A DNA stretch of 64,000 bases from Candidatus Altimarinota bacterium (GTDB lineage Bacteria > Patescibacteriota > Gracilibacteria > BD1-5 > UBA2023): the NCBI GenBank assembly GCA_028713325.1, contig JAQTON010000003.1:1-64000 (forward strand), in the 5' to 3' direction. The notes below the pieces were generated by a model. The model made no database searches. It was not told the origin of the DNA and saw only the letters and a program-made list of their open reading frames with translations. Positions 1 to 10,522 of the stretch are shown here, piece by piece; position 1 is the first letter of the stretch; every line of letters starts with the position of its first letter. Position numbers and translations under genes: made by a program.

Positions 1-73
1 AGTAAAATCACTAACTGGGCTAAAGTCGTAACAAGGTATCCGTACGAGAACGTGCGGATGGACTATCTCCTTA
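1..73 (+). rRNA. rrs: 16S ribosomal RNA, 3' end (partial)
   Basis: The segment GTCGTAACAAGGTATCCGTA is the conserved decoding-site flank of 16S rRNA and is followed by helix 45 (GTACG-AGAA-CGTGC) and the 3' tail, so the gene enters from the left and ends at about 73. The helix 45 loop reads AGAA rather than the usual GGAA. The tail reads GGACTATCTCCTTA against the usual GGATCACCTCCTTA, which turns the anti-Shine-Dalgarno core CCUCC into UCUCC. No tRNA or 23S gene follows; a terminator comes about 80 bases later and then an unrelated protein gene. The end point is inferred from alignment by eye. Confidence 0.95.
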
Positions 74-150
74 TCGAACGGTTTATTTACTTCTCCATTG
101 TTTTGTCTTCTGGTGGGTTGGATTTTAAAAAGCTCTCAAAAATAATCAAC

Positions 151-186
151 AAAAATCCCTTCTAGTGAAAACTAGGGGGGATTTTT
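151..186 (+). terminator. Rho-independent terminator after 16S
   Basis: Inverted repeat AAAAATCCC / GGGATTTTT with an inner CTAG/CTAG pairing, ending in a T run. It lies about 80 bases past the 16S 3' end and suggests that the 16S gene is transcribed without 23S. Confidence 0.7.
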
Positions 187-413
187 ACATGAAAAAATAC
201 ACAATCGTTGTTATGGGGAACTTCCTGTAGGTATGAGGAAAAACCACGGTTAAAACTGGATTTTTTCAAACATTTTTTCATTTTCTTCACTTTTTCTTGC
301 TTCATTTTTTGCATTTATTTTAAAAATAGGATAAACTGAAGGGTGTTGAGTCGGGAGAGCTTAAAAACTTCCATAAGACCATACATTTATTTATATTTTT
401 AATAAAAACACAT

Positions 414-1427
414 ATGGAAAAAATGACCATGGAGAAGTTTAATGAATCCAAAAAGATGGCCGAGTCAGCAAAAATGACTCAAGCAATTCTCGGGCAGTCT
501 CAGGAAAAAGGAAATACAACATCCGTATTTAAGACGGAAGTTGAGAGAGAATCCTATCTCTATACTCTTTCTCTTTCAGAAAGTACTCTGGATGCTCTTA
601 AAATGCCGAAAGAACAGGTTGAGGCAGCAAAAGCAAACATTCGAGCAGAGATGAAAGAGGCACTTGCCATTCTTAAAGAAACGGCTGTTGGAGGTACCGC
701 CGCTAATTATAAGAAAAGAGAAGCTGCACTTAAAGTAATCGACGAGATTGAACGACCGGAAAGAATGAAGTTGCAAGCAGCGGCATTTGAGGCACTTAAA
801 AAGAGTTCTCGAACAGAGAAGGCTGCTTCCGCAGTGGCACCACTTTCTCCAGATCAAATCAACACTCAGGCTCGACTCGCAGAGTTGAAAGGGGCAGCAG
901 CAAGTGCAACTGTTCAGAACAATACTCCTGAAGATCTAGCTCGAATAGCAAAGGAAAATGAGGCAACGAAAGAAGCACGACTCGCTGCATCAGCAAAGAA
1001 AACTGAAGAACTTAAAGCAACTCTTGTTGGAGCAAAGAAAGCTGGAGCTCCTGGGGAAACAACTCCAAAAACACTTTCTCGTAATCAGCTCGATACTCAG
1101 GCTCGAATGGCTGAACTTCAAGAAGCTAATAAGTTGCATGACAAGGAAATTGCTAGAATAAATACTTATACTACAAAAGACATTGGGGAACTTACACAAG
1201 AAAATGATAATAAATATAAGACTGCCATAACAGCTCTTACGACAGAACGAGCGGCGACAGAGCCTGGATCAAAAGAACGAGCGGCCATCGAGGGGCTTTT
1301 GAGTCAATATGGAAGCCTTCTTAATAGTAAAAATGAACTCCAGAAACACGCAAAGTCTGATACTCAGAAGCTCAACACTGAGAAAGCATTCGCACTAGAA
1401 CTTTTTAAACTCGAAGCACGAAAATAA
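414..1427 (+). CDS. Lys/Glu/Ala-rich coiled-coil protein with internal duplication
   Basis: This 337-residue protein belongs to no family I recognise. It is highly charged and alanine-rich, has no signal peptide or membrane segment, and most of its length looks helical or coiled-coil. Two related segments occur: LSPDQINTQARLAEL near residue 143 and LSRNQLDTQARMAEL near residue 222, so the middle looks like a duplicated unit of about 80 residues. It stands alone between the 16S terminator and its own terminator. Start choice is between the ATG at 414 and one three codons later; no Shine-Dalgarno motif separates them. A structural or nucleoid-associated role is possible but unsupported. Confidence 0.75.
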   Translation: MEKMTMEKFNESKKMAESAKMTQAILGQSQEKGNTTSVFKTEVERESYLYTLSLSESTLDALKMPKEQVEAAKANIRAEMKEALAILKETAVGGTAANYKKREAALKVIDEIERPERMKLQAAAFEALKKSSRTEKAASAVAPLSPDQINTQARLAELKGAAASATVQNNTPEDLARIAKENEATKEARLAASAKKTEELKATLVGAKKAGAPGETTPKTLSRNQLDTQARMAELQEANKLHDKEIARINTYTTKDIGELTQENDNKYKTAITALTTERAATEPGSKERAAIEGLLSQYGSLLNSKNELQKHAKSDTQKLNTEKAFALELFKLEARK

Positions 1428-1444
1428 TTTCTCATTCTCTCTAT

Positions 1445-1480
1445 AAATCCATCACCTTGCATCGAGGTGATGGATTTTTT
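1445..1480 (+). terminator. Rho-independent terminator
   Basis: AAATCCATCACCT and AGGTGATGGATTT pair around a 7-base loop, followed by a T run. It ends the coiled-coil gene upstream. Confidence 0.85.
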
Positions 1481-1510
1481 AGAGAAGTTTCACTTTCTTG
1501 AAATATTTTT

Positions 1511-2966
<1,456 letters not shown>

Positions 2967-2986
2967 TCCTATTATAATATCCTTCT

Positions 2987-3496
2987 ATGAACGCACCTAC
3001 CTTTACGAATAACAGAGAAACTCTCCTTGATACAAAAGAAGATCTAAACAGTTATCTTGAACTTGTTAAAAGCCTTTTTCAACAAGCAATAGATGAAGGT
3101 ATATTTTCCTGGACTGGGGCATATATGAATTTGAGTTTCGATATAAAACATATTTTCGATACTTTCAAAAAACATAACAAATCAGAAGATTGGCTCAGGG
3201 ATGAATTACGATGAACATATGTCTGGATCGATGAAATTCAGTCGCATCATAGGCGAGCATTGGAACAGAAGACCTATGAGACGAGTGTGGAAGAACTGAT
3301 TTTCTGAAAGGAGGAGCTTCTAAAGAGACAAGAACTAAAAAAGAAACGACAAGAAGAGGCAGAGACATTTTTCACGACTATAAAAATGATAATGGACCTT
3401 ATATCCCCCACCATGGATAGTAATTCCATGACAAAAAAAGCAGAGGCTGTGGAAATGGCTGTGACCGCAATTCTCTTAAAAAAATTCGCAATATAA
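2987..3496 (+). CDS. Hypothetical protein with two UGA-glycine codons, between atpD and atpC
   Basis: Reading TGA at 3212 and 3305 as glycine gives one 169-residue frame ending in TAA at 3494; with the standard code only 75 residues remain. The N-terminal half is mixed helical (DLNSYLELVKSLFQQAIDEG), the middle carries WIDEIQSHHRRALEQ, and the C-terminal part after the second TGA is a lysine/glutamate-rich helix. I see no signal peptide or known motif. It starts 20 bases after atpD and ends 22 bases before atpC, so it is probably co-transcribed with them. A link to the ATP synthase is only positional. Confidence 0.7.
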
Positions 3497-3518
3497 ACCT
3501 TAATAATACTCCCGAATT

Positions 3519-3929
3519 ATGCAATTCACTCTCGTTTCCATAACACGCAAAGTTCTCGATCTTCCCGCTATCGAATGGGCAACCATCCCAACGCGCGACG
3601 GAGAGATTACCGTTCTCCCGAATCACGAACCGCTCATTACCGCACTCGTTCCCGGGATTCTCATCGTTCGTGTCGATGGGAAAGAGAATTCCTATGCTAT
3701 CGGTGGGGGCATCGCGGAAATAACGGCCGAAAGCGTAATCATCACGGCCGATATGGTAGAAGATGGCAAGAATCTGGACATCGATGCCGTCCGTGCAAAA
3801 AAAGAAGAAGCACGGAGGCTTCTTGAAGAGTATAAAAGTAGGAGCGATGCTATGGATATGGATTCCTATGTCGAACTCGAACAGCAATTTTTGAAAGAAA
3901 GTGCTCTCGAACAGCTCGCGACACGATAG
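3519..3929 (+). CDS. atpC: F-type ATP synthase subunit epsilon
   Basis: This 136-residue protein is the epsilon subunit of the central stalk of F1. The N-terminal beta-barrel signature is clear (WATIPTRDGEITVLPNHEPL, residues 21-40, and IGGGIAEI near residue 68), followed by the C-terminal helical hairpin (AKKEEARRLLEEYKSR). Length is normal for the family. The start sits about 10 bases after a TAATAAT-like -10 sequence, so the message may be nearly leaderless if the gene is also transcribed on its own. Confidence 0.93.
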   Translation: MQFTLVSITRKVLDLPAIEWATIPTRDGEITVLPNHEPLITALVPGILIVRVDGKENSYAIGGGIAEITAESVIITADMVEDGKNLDIDAVRAKKEEARRLLEEYKSRSDAMDMDSYVELEQQFLKESALEQLATR

Positions 3930-3984
3930 CTATCAATAGAAAGCCGTTCGCAAAAAGGACGGGGTTTTTATTTTACATTTTCAC

Positions 3985-4011
3985 TTGACTTTTTCGAAAA
4001 AAAGCGATAAT
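3985..4011 (+). promoter_or_regulatory. Putative promoter of secreted-protein gene
   Basis: TTGACT (3985-3990) and GATAAT (4006-4011) lie upstream of the 4147 gene with a leader of about 130 bases, unusually long for this window. Confidence 0.5.
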
Positions 4012-4146
4012 ACAAACCATCAAACAAATAATAATCAAAAACAAATATTCCCTTGATGACTGGTAAATGAGTCACATATACTTTGAAGGTCGTGTGTTTA
4101 AGTAACATACAAAATAGAGTTTTTATTTATTTTTCTTTTTTTCTTT

Positions 4147-4800
4147 ATGAATATGTCTTTTAAGAAGATTATGGCAAGTGTAACGCTTGTTACTATCGTT
4201 GCTATGAATGCTGCATATGCTGCACCAATCGGTACAGGATCTGTTACAGGATCTGGTGCATTTGATAGTACTATTAACTGGGATGGTGCTTTTCCTGGGA
4301 CTGCTTCCGGTAGTGTAACTGGAATTATCGTTTCAGCATCCGTTGCTCCAACTCTTACTATGGAGATCAGCACTGGTAGTCTTGCTCTTGGAGTACTTTC
4401 TGCTACGACTGCTACTGCTTCCCTCAGTATTGAGGTAGGAACCAATGCAAATAACGGAGTGGTTATTACTGCTCAGTCTTTCAATGGTGGACTTAAAAGC
4501 ACTACTGCTTCCGGTATTATTAACAGTCTTGCTGCTGATGGAGTAGCTGAGAGCTATAAATTCCTTTCTGCTACTGGAGCAGCAAGTGATTCTACTGTTG
4601 CGGGTTACGCTATTACTGGACTTCAGAATACAGAAGTAACTGATGGTACTGCTCACACTATCTACCAGACAAATAAACCAGAAAATTCTACTGGGGTAAA
4701 CGATATTACATTCGATGTAACGTCTTCTATTGATCTTATGACTCCTGCCGCTTCCAATTATACTGATACTGTTACCTTTACCGTTACTGGTAACTTCTAA
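4147..4800 (+). CDS. Secreted Ser/Thr/Ala-rich surface protein
   Basis: The 217-residue product has a clear Sec signal peptide (KKIMASVTLVTIVAMNAAYA, cleavage after about residue 25) and a mature part that is almost entirely small and hydroxylated residues with alternating beta-type patterns. The ending TDTVTFTVTGNF resembles the terminal strand of secreted beta-sandwich domains of the WxL or spore-coat type, but I cannot assign a family. It has its own promoter and strong terminator and a codon use suggestive of high expression (GCT, ACT, GGT rich). A structural cell-surface or S-layer-like role is my inference. An alternative start is the ATG at 4153. Confidence 0.8.
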   Translation: MNMSFKKIMASVTLVTIVAMNAAYAAPIGTGSVTGSGAFDSTINWDGAFPGTASGSVTGIIVSASVAPTLTMEISTGSLALGVLSATTATASLSIEVGTNANNGVVITAQSFNGGLKSTTASGIINSLAADGVAESYKFLSATGAASDSTVAGYAITGLQNTEVTDGTAHTIYQTNKPENSTGVNDITFDVTSSIDLMTPAASNYTDTVTFTVTGNF

Positions 4801-4822
4801 TCTCTCTCAAAAGAGATTTCAT

Positions 4823-4855
4823 AAAATCCCCTCCGATCGGAGGGGATTTTATTTT
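4823..4855 (+). terminator. Rho-independent terminator
   Basis: AAAATCCCCTCC/GGAGGGGATTTT form a long stem with a GATC loop and a T-rich tail directly after the secreted-protein gene. Confidence 0.9.
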
Positions 4856-4865
4856 GTACCATTTG

Positions 4866-4955
4866 TCATCCCCGCGAACGCGGGGATCCAATCAATCATT
4901 CCGATTTTATCGGCTGGATTCCCGGGCCTTCGTTTCACTTGCCCGAGAATGACAT
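4866..4955. repeat. REP-like palindromic repeats (GTCATCCCCGCG type)
   Basis: The stretch holds CCCCGCGAACGCGGGG followed by GGATCC-type sequence and a second part with CCCGGGC and GAATGACA in the opposite sense, as in the REP-type repeats common in many bacteria. A related pair of elements lies at 9889-10036. Confidence 0.7.
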
Positions 4956-5033
4956 GGTACGGGGATTTTATTTTGCATTTTTCGGTCTCTTCCCTATACT
5001 CTGGACATTCATTATTCTCTCTTCAGTATTATC

Positions 5034-5594
5034 ATGGACATCCAACAATTTCTCGTCGATCTCCGTCAGTACGGACTCGCGAACACCATCCCGAATATCT
5101 CCGATAAGAACGCTCAGTTTCTCCGAGATATGATTCATATCGGCAGGGTGAAAAATCTCCTCGAAATAGGAACCGCCAACGGATATTCGACCATCCACCT
5201 CTGTATGGCACTTCGTGAAAACGGGGGCAAGCTCACCTCGATTGATTATTCTCTCCCCTCGTACAACGAAGCGGTGGAGAATATAGAGAAAACGGGGATG
5301 GACGATATCGCCACGCTTATTTTCGGGAATGCACTCGTGGAACTTCCGAAACTTACGGAAGCATCCTTCGATATGATATTTATCGACGGACAGAAGAAAC
5401 GAACTCTCGATTTTTTCCAGCTCGCTTATCCGCTCCTCCGAGACGGAGGATTTTTCATCGTCGACGACGTCATCAAATTCTCGGAAAAAATGTCCGGTTT
5501 CTACGAGTTTCTCGAACAAGAAAAAATCACTCACTCGATTCTGAAAATCGATGAAGACGACGGGGTGATGCTCATCGTGAAACCAAAAAAATAA
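5034..5594 (+). CDS. SAM-dependent O-methyltransferase family protein
   Basis: The 186-residue protein carries a class I methyltransferase fold: motif I LLEIGTANGYST (about residues 43-54), an acidic residue after strand 2 (LTSIDYS), DMIFIDGQ (near 118) and FFIVDDV (near 144). This layout matches the O-methyltransferase 3 group that includes tRNA-modifying TrmR/YrrM and catechol O-methyltransferase-like enzymes. Substrate cannot be told from sequence; tRNA is one option. It is a single plus-strand gene facing the end of mfd, with only four bases between them. Confidence 0.85.
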   Translation: MDIQQFLVDLRQYGLANTIPNISDKNAQFLRDMIHIGRVKNLLEIGTANGYSTIHLCMALRENGGKLTSIDYSLPSYNEAVENIEKTGMDDIATLIFGNALVELPKLTEASFDMIFIDGQKKRTLDFFQLAYPLLRDGGFFIVDDVIKFSEKMSGFYEFLEQEKITHSILKIDEDDGVMLIVKPKK

Positions 5595-5598
5595 CTTT

Positions 5599-8500
5599 CT
5601 ATACGCTTCTTCTTAAAATCGTTTCCAAAAAATCTTTATCTCCCTTGAAGACATGAGTGGGAACTTTTATCTTGTGAATATTTATGAGCACGAAATCGCC
5701 CGTGGTATCGAGTTCGAGGAACTTCCGCACCATCGGTACCTCTGTGGAGGAATCCAGCTCAAAAACGTAGCTGGAACCGGTTTTTTTAAGCGATAGTATT
5801 TTAAGTTTGCGAAAAACGATTCTGGCTCGAAGGAGGAGGAAGAGATTTTCGAAAGATTCCGGGAGCTTCTCGTTTGCTTCCTCAAAGGTTTTATGTGTGT
5901 ATTCGAGATCTTCGAGAGTCTCCACCGATTCGATATTTCGGAAAAAACGGATCTTGTCGAGCTCCGAATCGAAGAAATCACTGTCGATGAAATAGGAGAT
6001 ATCGAGCTCGATCTTGCAATCGTTTTTCTCCGGCATTTTCCCACTTCGAAGTTCCTCGATCTTCTCTTCGAGAAGGGTGAAATAGAGCGAAAGTCCCGTA
6101 TCGTGAGTTTTCCCGGACTGTTTGATTCCGAGGACATCTCCCGCTCCGCGAATCTCGAGGTCTCGGAGAGCTATCTCGAATCCCGCTCCGAGCTCGGAAT
6201 TGTTGACGATGGTCAGGAGTCGTTTCTTCCCGTCGGAGTCCAGCTTGTCGTTATGATAGAGGAGATAACAGGTGGCATCTCGGTCTTTTCGTCCCACGCG
6301 TCCGCGAAGCTGGTGGAGTTGCGCCAAACCGAACTTTTCCGCGTCGTCGATGAAAATCGTATTGGCATTGAGGAAGTTGACCCCGTTTTCTATGACAGTG
6401 GTGGACAGGAGAATGTCATATTTTCCGTTTTTGAAGTCGATGATAATATCCTCAAGTTGCATCCCATCAAGCCTCCCGTGGGCAACAGCGACCCTGACAT
6501 GTTTGCCAAGAATCCCTGAGAGTTGCTTCCTTACCGATTCGATCGAAGCAACCCGATTATGAAGAAATAAGATTTGTCCGCCACGATCAAGTTCTTTTTT
6601 TACCGCTTCTTCTATAACCGCTTCGTTCCATTTTGCGACGATGGTCGTCACCGCTTTCTTCATGGGTGGCGGTGTCGCAAGCACGGAAATCTTCTTGACC
6701 CCCGAAAGCGCTAAGTTCAAACTTCGCGGGATGGGGGTGGCGGAGAGGGAAAGAATGTCGATATTGGATTTCAGCGAGTTGATTTTCTCCTTGTCGAGGA
6801 CTCAGAACTTGTGTTCCTCGTCGATAATAAGGAGTCCAAGATTTTTGAAAACCACTCCTTCCGAGAGGATTCGGTGCGTCGCCACCACACAATCGACGGT
6901 TCCTTCGGCGAGACGCGAAAGAATTTCTCTCGCCTCTTTTTGGGTACTGAATCGCGTCAAAACGGCGAGTCGGACTCAGAAATGAGCCAAGCGTTTTTGG
7001 AGTGATTCCATATGTTCGTACGCCAATACTACGAGCGGAGATATGAGGATGGATTGTTTTCCATTGAGGAATGCTCGATATATCGCATTCATCGCCACCT
7101 CGGTTTTTCCGAACCCGACATCTCCGGAAAGAAGCCGATCCATGGGATTGCTCGACTCCATATCAGCGAGTATTTCTGCGATAGCCGTCTGTTGGTCAAT
7201 GGTGTGTTCGTACGGGAAATCTTTCCGAAACAATTCCTCTTGTTCCGGGAATCTCGTGAACGAAAACCCTTCGGAAATACAGCGTTTCGCGTAGATTTCG
7301 AGGAGTTCGCGGGCGATCTTCTCCACATCCGCATCGGTTTTCTCGAGAGTTTTTTTCCATTCATTCGAGGAAAGCCTCGTGAGAATCGGCTCTTCGTTTC
7401 CGATATATTTACTCACGCGATGAATCTCCGTCAGCGGAACGAAGAGCTTATCGTCCGCTCGATATTCGATGAGCATATATTCCCGTCTGTTTCCTCCGAC
7501 ATCCTTTTCGACAATCTCCCGAAAAATGCCCACCCCGTGATCCCGATGAACCACATAGTCGTTCTGTCGTATCTCCAAGAGCAAATCGAGGTTTTTCGCG
7601 ATGCTTTTTTTCGTACGGTTTCGGATGAAGATATCTCCGAGTATGTCGTCTGCGATAAAGTACTCGTCTCCTTTGGCGAAACTGTCCAATCCTCCAACAT
7701 TCACCTCTTCAACCCCTCCGGATGACAGATTATTATACTCGAGAAAATTTCGGAGAGCCTTGATATGTTTCGTATAAAAGTGGACATTATTGCCAAAGTT
7801 TTTGACAAGAGTCTCCAACTCCTGAAGAGAGGTTATTTTTATACTTCTGATGCCGATATCGATGGATTTTCACGGGGTGCTTCCAGCGAAAATTATCGAT
7901 TTTTGACACATTTTCGACACTTCCTGAAGCGGTTCCCAAAAATCGAGATCCATGAAAACAATCTGGATGTTTTTGAGAAAAAAAGAAAGTTCGGAATTGA
8001 GGGAAATTTCCCGAGTTTCGACTTCTTCGAACGCTCTTTTGTCTATGATGGACGAAAGCTGTATCGTATCCTTTTTGAAGAGAAACTGCCCATGAATATC
8101 GAAAACAAGTATCTCGTCGATAACCGTATCAAAGAAGCTCAATACCACAACTTTTTCCTCAAACGGAAGCCGAATAGAAAGAGCGTCTCCGTCTTTTTTG
8201 TAGCTTCCCGCCTTGGAAAGATGGAGAGAATGAATATACCCCGAATCAATGAGATCGATAATGCATTTTTCCGGTGAAATTTCCATATTTCTTTCAAACA
8301 CAATCGTGTTTTTTTGTGCATGGTATCTCCAGTTGATCGCTACCTCGAAGAGTTCTTTGGTCGTTATAAACCACCCGTTCTCCCGATGGAAAAAATCGAT
8401 CGTACGAGCGAGGTCAAAAACAGAAGATACGGGCTCTTTAATGACAAAAGAGAGAATCTTGGCGAATGCTTCCGCTTCTTTTTTGGTATCAAACACGAGG

Positions 8501-8601
8501 AGATTTTTGCCGTTTTTGAAGTTCTCCTCCAGCAAAAAAGCTCGGGAAAAAGAATTTCCCGAGTTGATGTACGTGGCATGCGAAGAGAATGGAAAGAGCA
8601 T
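5599..8601 (-). CDS. mfd: Transcription-repair coupling factor Mfd
   Basis: The 1000-residue frame is continuous only if TGA at 7870, 6976 and 6802 is glycine. Mfd removes stalled RNA polymerase from damaged DNA and recruits the excision repair enzymes. The RNA-polymerase-interaction region (NDYVVHRDHGVGIF) precedes the helicase motor: Walker A GDVGFGKT near residue 495, DEEH box followed by KFG (the glycine is a TGA codon, codon 600), SATPIPR, and TRG-type HQLRGRVGR near residue 760. It is shorter than the 1150 or so residues usual in proteobacteria, mostly in the N-terminal UvrB-like part. It starts 11 bases after trxA ends and is likely co-transcribed with it. Confidence 0.95.
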
Positions 8602-8612
8602 TAAGAGGATTT

Positions 8613-8933
8613 CTAAAGGTATTTCTTGAGAGTTGCCGATAAATCGTCCACGCTCTTCACTCCGACAAGCTGTTCCACCGCTTTTCCGTCCTTGAAAACA
8701 ATCATAGTGGGGATACTCATGATACGGAATTTCTGTGGAGTCACAGGATTTTCGTCGACATTCATTTTCATGATTTTTGCCGTTTCGCCCATTTTCGTTG
8801 CAAGTTCTCAGAGCCGTGGAATCATCATCTGACAAGGTCCGCACCATTCTGCCCAGAAATCCACGAGAACCACCCCAGCGGAAGTGTCTTGTTCGAAACT
8901 TGCGTCGCTACTGATAAAAACATTTGTTGCCAT
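8613..8933 (-). CDS. trxA: Thioredoxin
   Basis: The 106-residue frame contains the active site WCGPCQM near residue 31 and the cis-proline segment MSIPTM near residue 73, the full layout of thioredoxin, which reduces disulfides in cytoplasmic proteins. A TGA at 8808 (codon 42) supplies a glycine in PRLGEL, so a standard-code gene finder breaks the gene and misses it. A TATAAT sequence abuts the start codon on the minus strand, pointing to a leaderless or near-leaderless message. mfd follows directly; peroxiredoxin and superoxide reductase elsewhere in the window may draw on it. Confidence 0.95.
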
Positions 8934-9060
8934 ATTATAAAAGGTTTAAGAAAATAATAGAAATTATTGTACGGAAATTCGAAAAAAATCAACAACAAAA
9001 CTTGGTATTTATGAAAAAATCCATACTATACAGGCGTTTTATCCGATTACAAAAGAACCG

Positions 9061-9885
9061 ATGCTTATTGACGGTCGCTCCATTGCAAATACTCTCCTTA
9101 CAAACCTTCAAGAAGAAATACAAAAACTTTCGGTAAAACCGAAGCTTTCAGTGCTTCTCGTGGGAGAAAATCCCGCGAGCCTCTCTTATATTACGCAAAA
9201 AAAGAAGTCAGCAAACATTGCCGGGGTTGATTTCGAACTTCGTCAATTTTCTATCGATATGACAGAAACCGAGCTTGTTGCTATTATTCACGAGATCAAT
9301 AAAGATGTCGGAATTCATGGGATGATAGTGCAACTTCCCCTTCCGCGTCATATCGACACCGATAAGATTATCGAGGCGATAGACCCGAGAAAAGATGTCG
9401 ACGGTTTCACGAGTCACAATATCGGGAAGCTCTTTCTCGGAACCGCCAACCTTGTTTCCTGTACCCCAAAAGGAATTATGAAGCTTCTAGAGGTAAGCAA
9501 CGTGAAAATTCGCGGAGAAAATATCGTCATCGTCGGGAAAAGCAATATCGTCGGGAAACCCCTTTCTCTCCTCCTTATGAATGCCGGAGGAACCGTCACA
9601 GTGTGCAATAAAGACACGAAAAGTCTGAAAGAATTCACGGAAAATGCCGATATCATCGTCATGGCAGCAGGAAGTCCGAAACTCCTCAAAAAAGATATGG
9701 TTCGCCCGGGAATTACCATTATCGATGTCGGATTCACGCTCATAGACGGGAAAATACAGGGAGATGCGGATTTCGAAGCACTCGAACCCATCTCTCTCAT
9801 TACTCCCGTTCCCGGCGGAGTCGGCCCCATGACGGTGGCGATGCTTATGGAAAATACGTATTTGGCAGCAAAGGGTCAGATGTAA
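9061..9885 (+). CDS. folD: Bifunctional methylenetetrahydrofolate dehydrogenase/cyclohydrolase
   Basis: FolD interconverts 5,10-methylene- and 10-formyl-tetrahydrofolate. The 274-residue sequence has the family signatures: the catalytic lysine segment SYITQKKKSA (about residues 41-50), IVQLPLPRHI, DPRKDVDGF (about 117-125), the NAD(P)-binding GKSNIVGKPLSLLL (about 159-172) and the C-terminal TPVPGGVGPMTVAML. No in-frame TGA. A TATAC box lies about 30 bases before the start and no Shine-Dalgarno motif is present. glyA follows about 640 bases downstream, placing two one-carbon genes close together. Confidence 0.97.
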   Translation: MLIDGRSIANTLLTNLQEEIQKLSVKPKLSVLLVGENPASLSYITQKKKSANIAGVDFELRQFSIDMTETELVAIIHEINKDVGIHGMIVQLPLPRHIDTDKIIEAIDPRKDVDGFTSHNIGKLFLGTANLVSCTPKGIMKLLEVSNVKIRGENIVIVGKSNIVGKPLSLLLMNAGGTVTVCNKDTKSLKEFTENADIIVMAAGSPKLLKKDMVRPGITIIDVGFTLIDGKIQGDADFEALEPISLITPVPGGVGPMTVAMLMENTYLAAKGQM

Positions 9886-9888
9886 TCA

Positions 9889-10036
9889 TCATTCCCGTGA
9901 AAACGGGAATCCAGCCGAAAACTTTTACTTACCACAAAACTGCCCCCTAATACTGGATCCCCGCGTTCGCGAGGATGACAGATTATCTCCTCGTCATCCT
10001 CGGGCGAAGTACAACGAAGACCCGGGGATCCAATCA
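9889..10036. repeat. REP-like palindromic repeats
   Basis: Three short palindromes follow each other: CCCGTGAAAACGGG, CCCCGCGTTCGCG and a GTCATCCTCGGGCG/CCCGGGGATCC pair. They belong to the same family as 4866-4955 and fill the gap between folD and the next gene. Confidence 0.7.
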
Positions 10037-10059
10037 AATAATACCATTTCTTAAAAACC

Positions 10060-10299
10060 ATGAACAAAACCACTCTTCTTCTCGTCACGCTCTTCTGCAT
10101 AACTTCCAGTTTCTTTGTCGGGTACTATTTCGGAAAGAGTCTCTCGTTACAAGAAATCGAGGACATGAAGCAATCTCTCCAGGTTTCGCTCCATCTCCAC
10201 GGTAATACCCTCGATGTCGAAAAATCTCATTCGGATATTCGCGTGATTATCGATGGGAAAGAACTTGCGGAGACGGGGAGTATCGAGCTCAAGAAATAA
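10060..10299 (+). CDS. Small membrane-anchored hypothetical protein
   Basis: The 79-residue product starts with an uncleaved signal or single membrane segment (LLLVTLFCITSSFFVGYYFG, residues 6-25) followed by a short polar domain with DIRVIIDGKELAETGSIELK at the C-terminus. I do not recognise the family. It lies between REP-like repeats and a structured repeat, so it is probably transcribed alone. The start is the first ATG after the repeat. Confidence 0.65.
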   Translation: MNKTTLLLVTLFCITSSFFVGYYFGKSLSLQEIEDMKQSLQVSLHLHGNTLDVEKSHSDIRVIIDGKELAETGSIELKK

Positions 10300-10303
10300 G
10301 AGT

Positions 10304-10446
10304 AAGACTTCTGAAAAACTCGTCCTTCGAGCTTAAATCTCCGCTTCCTCGTTCTCCGTACAGCCGTACGGTTCACTCCAGTAACCCACGAGGGGAGCTA
10401 AATAGCTTCGATTTGTACTCGAATTACTTCATTTTTGAGAAGTCTT
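10304..10446. repeat. Dispersed structured repeat, copy A
   Basis: The element is bounded by AAGACTTCTGAAAAA and its near-perfect inverted copy (10432-10446) and contains CTCCGTACAGCCGTACGG plus GGTTCACTCC. Copies at about 15193-15300, 59126-59242 and 61397-61518 share the core. The outer stem differs between copies but pairs within each. Copy A has an extra segment with GAGGGGAGCTAAATAGCTTCG-like sequence that resembles the element at 34568-34689. Confidence 0.8.
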
Positions 10447-10522
10447 TGTATTTTTATTTGTAAAAATACTGACTTTTCCTATACTTTAGCAATATCTATA
10501 TTTTAACGTTTTTACACCGTCT

